The notes beneath the pieces are model-generated. The model saw only the letters and a list, made by a program, of their open reading frames with translations, ran no database searches and was not told the origin of the DNA. DNA of 42,960 nucleotides, taken from the NCBI RefSeq assembly GCF_900292035.1, contig NZ_OMPO01000005.1:1-42960 (forward strand), in the 5' to 3' direction. This DNA is from Blastococcus sp. Marseille-P5729 (lineage in GTDB: Bacteria; Actinomycetota; Actinomycetes; Mycobacteriales; Antricoccaceae). The position numbers and the translations under genes were made by a program. The number at the start of each line of letters is the position of its first letter. Position 1 is the stretch's first letter. This document shows, in pieces, positions 41,603 to 42,960 of this stretch.

Positions 41603-42229
41603 CGCGCGCGGGCCGTCCCACGTGTCACGGTGGATCGCGTCCTGCAGCGGACGGCGCCCCCGCCAGCCGAAGCGCTCGAGATCGGGCACCTCCTGCAGCT
41701 GCGAGACCGGTCCGACGCACAGCCAGGCGACCGGTCGTACGCCGTCCGGCAGGCCGACGAGGGAGGTCAGGAAGTCCTCGTCGTAGAACGACACCCAGCC
41801 CACGCCGACTCCCTCGGCGACGCCGGCCAGCCACAGGTTCTCGATGGCCAGGGCGACCGACAGGACGCCAGTCTCGGCGATCGTGTGCCGGCCGAGGATG
41901 TGGTTGCCGCCGCGCGAGTGGTCGTAGCTGACGACGACGCCGGTGCCGCTCTCGCGGATGCCTTCGATCCGGATCGGGTCGAAGGTCTCGCGTCGCGCAG
42001 GCGGCAGAGAGTCCGCGAACTCCTGCCGCCTCTGCGCGACGTGCGCGGCCATCCGGTTGAGGATGTCGGCGTCCTGGACCACCACGAAGTCCCACGGCGC
42101 GCTGTGCCCGACGCTCGGCGCCTGGTGCGCCGCGCCGAGCATCCGCAGCAGCGCCGGCTCGTCGATCCGCTCGCCGGTGAACTCGGCCCGTACGTCGCGG
42201 CGTCGCGCGATCGCCTCATACACGTCCAT
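41600..42229 (-). CDS. bluB: 5,6-dimethylbenzimidazole synthase (BluB, nitroreductase fold)
   Basis: A 209-residue flavoenzyme that fragments reduced FMN to 5,6-dimethylbenzimidazole, the lower ligand of vitamin B12. Typical BluB segments are IARRRDVRAEFTGERIDE (7-24), AAHQAPSVGHSAPWDFVVV (33-51) and GVGVGWVSFYDEDFL, followed by the CVGPVSQLQEVPDLE-type region near the C-terminus. ATG 42229 has only a weak AAGCAT element six bases upstream. The only cobalamin-related gene in the window, it lies 10 bases from lipB in the same direction. Confidence 0.9.
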   Translation of the reverse strand: MDVYEAIARRRDVRAEFTGERIDEPALLRMLGAAHQAPSVGHSAPWDFVVVQDADILNRMAAHVAQRRQEFADSLPPARRETFDPIRIEGIRESGTGVVVSYDHSRGGNHILGRHTIAETGVLSVALAIENLWLAGVAEGVGVGWVSFYDEDFLTSLVGLPDGVRPVAWLCVGPVSQLQEVPDLERFGWRGRRPLQDAIHRDTWDGPRA

Positions 42230-42364
42230 GCGTCCATGCTTTCGTATGCCCTGTCGCGGCCGCGCGGTAGGTTGCGCCCGAAGGCGCCGACGAAGCGCGG
42301 CGGCGTCGGCCGGCGCACGACCGTGGCGTACGACCGTGGCGTACGGCGGCGGGAAAGGAGACCG

Positions 42365-42711
42365 ATGGACGGCGAGGTGCTCGCGCAGACGATCGACGTC
42401 CTCGACCTGGTCGGTGTCCTGGCCAACGCCTCGGCGGTGGGGCGGTGCGTGACATCGCGATGGGCAGCATCCCCATGGTGCTGGCCAGCGGCACTCCGCT
42501 GTACGCGACGCCGGCCCTGGTCGCCGCGGGTGTGCGGGCAGCGTTCCAGGCCGCCGGTAGCCCGGGAATCGGGATGCCGGTCGCGACGCTTGTCGGTGCC
42601 GCGGTGTATCTGCTCGCGCGGTGGCGGGGGTGGACTCTCCCGGAACGCATCGAGTGGACGGCGATGCCGGTCGGCCGAACCGCACGCAAGGCGAACGACC
42701 GCGACGAGTAA
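42365..42711 (+). pseudogene. TRIC/UPF0126 cation channel family gene with internal deletion and frameshift
   Basis: ATG 42365 has AAAGGAG four bases upstream and encodes MDGEVLAQTIDVLDLVGVLANA, the start of a TRIC (YadS/UPF0126) membrane protein. From about 42430 the conserved frame changes, and the second-half motif LGGGAVRDIAMGSIP follows at once, then LYATPALVAAGV, VATLVGAAVYLLARWRGWTLPE and the stop at 42711. Family members are about 200-240 residues; only about 115 codons remain, lacking most of the first repeat and several helices. Either the gene is broken or the reads were joined wrongly near the contig end. Confidence 0.65.
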
Positions 42712-42719
42712 CCGTGCAC

Positions 42720-42960
42720 GACACGCCAAAGCAGCGGCGGGGGGGCCCCCCCGGGGGGGCGCCCCCCCCCCGCCCGGGGGATTTGTGCCGGGCGCGGGGG
42801 CCCGAGCCGCCCACCCCAGCCAGGGGGGGGGGTCGTGGAGGCGCAGCGCGCCCCCCCGCCGGGTCTTTTGCAGGGCGCCGGGGCCGCTCCTTGCCACGGG
42901 CAGGGTTGCGGGCCAGGAGAGGGAAGAGGCCCCGGCGCGCTGCGGTGGGAGCTTTCCCGC
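42720..42960. other. Homopolymer-rich terminal sequence, probably a low-quality contig end
   Basis: Runs of seven or more G or C, often adjacent, fill 42735-42860 and then give way to sequence with no coding structure in any frame. Nothing else in the window has this texture. It is best read as assembly or sequencing artefact; no gene is called here. Confidence 0.6.

Overview
The window is very GC-rich and gene-dense, with tight overlapping operons (ATGA and GTGA junctions) and many GTG starts. Its gene families point to Actinomycetota: a MetPS methionine transporter, an LpqY-SugABC-type trehalose importer, a lipB-lipA pair, DesK/NarL-type two-component systems, DUF4032 and a divergent MFS/YqgE pair. 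The genus cannot be read from the sequence. At least twelve genes show a TANNNT -10-like box ending 6-8 nt before the start codon and no Shine-Dalgarno, as expected for leaderless transcripts, which are common in actinobacteria. This pattern was used to choose several starts. The last ~240 bp look like a degraded contig end.

Layout. 1-4.7 kb: a truncated gene divergent from CCA-adding enzyme; an MFS transporter divergent from a YqgE/AlgH protein; a lipoprotein built of two copies of one domain. 4.8-9.7 kb: metS-metP (methionine uptake), a candidate folded leader, a BisC/DMSO-reductase-type molybdoenzyme and a CinA/PncC NMN amidase; the first three suggest salvage of methionine and its sulfoxide. 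9.8-14.1 kb: a small SAP/Rho-N-like protein, then an ABC exporter followed by a LuxR-type two-component system whose kinase and regulator frames are oddly joined. 14.3-17.2 kb: a hotdog thioesterase and two coupled GDP-mannose 4,6-dehydratase paralogues. 17.3-21.2 kb: an unknown small protein, a GNAT acetyltransferase, two tandem paralogous lipoproteins, an SDR and MetA with the acetyl-CoA-type Glu111.

21.3-25.4 kb: a second ABC exporter (NatAB-like) and, behind a hairpin, a second kinase/regulator pair. 25.5-32.7 kb: a DUF1697 protein, an aldehyde dehydrogenase coupled to an M20 peptidase, and an Opp-type peptide ABC transporter (two permeases, two ATPases) with no binding protein nearby. 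32.8-38.7 kb: a DUF4032 kinase-like protein divergent from an lpqY-sugA-sugB-sugC operon that ends in a large hairpin. 38.7-42.2 kb: leaderless AraC-type regulator and VOC protein, lipB-lipA (lipoate synthesis) and bluB (5,6-dimethylbenzimidazole synthesis). 42.3 kb to the end: a TRIC/UPF0126 gene lacking its middle, then homopolymer-rich sequence.

No tRNA, rRNA, CRISPR array, insertion sequence, integrase or phage gene was recognised. Most of the window looks like ordinary chromosome. The most unusual points are the kinase-regulator junction near 10.9 kb, the methionine/sulfoxide locus with its structured leader, the duplicated lipoproteins, the tandem GMD paralogues, the LipB insertion and the gutted TRIC gene.
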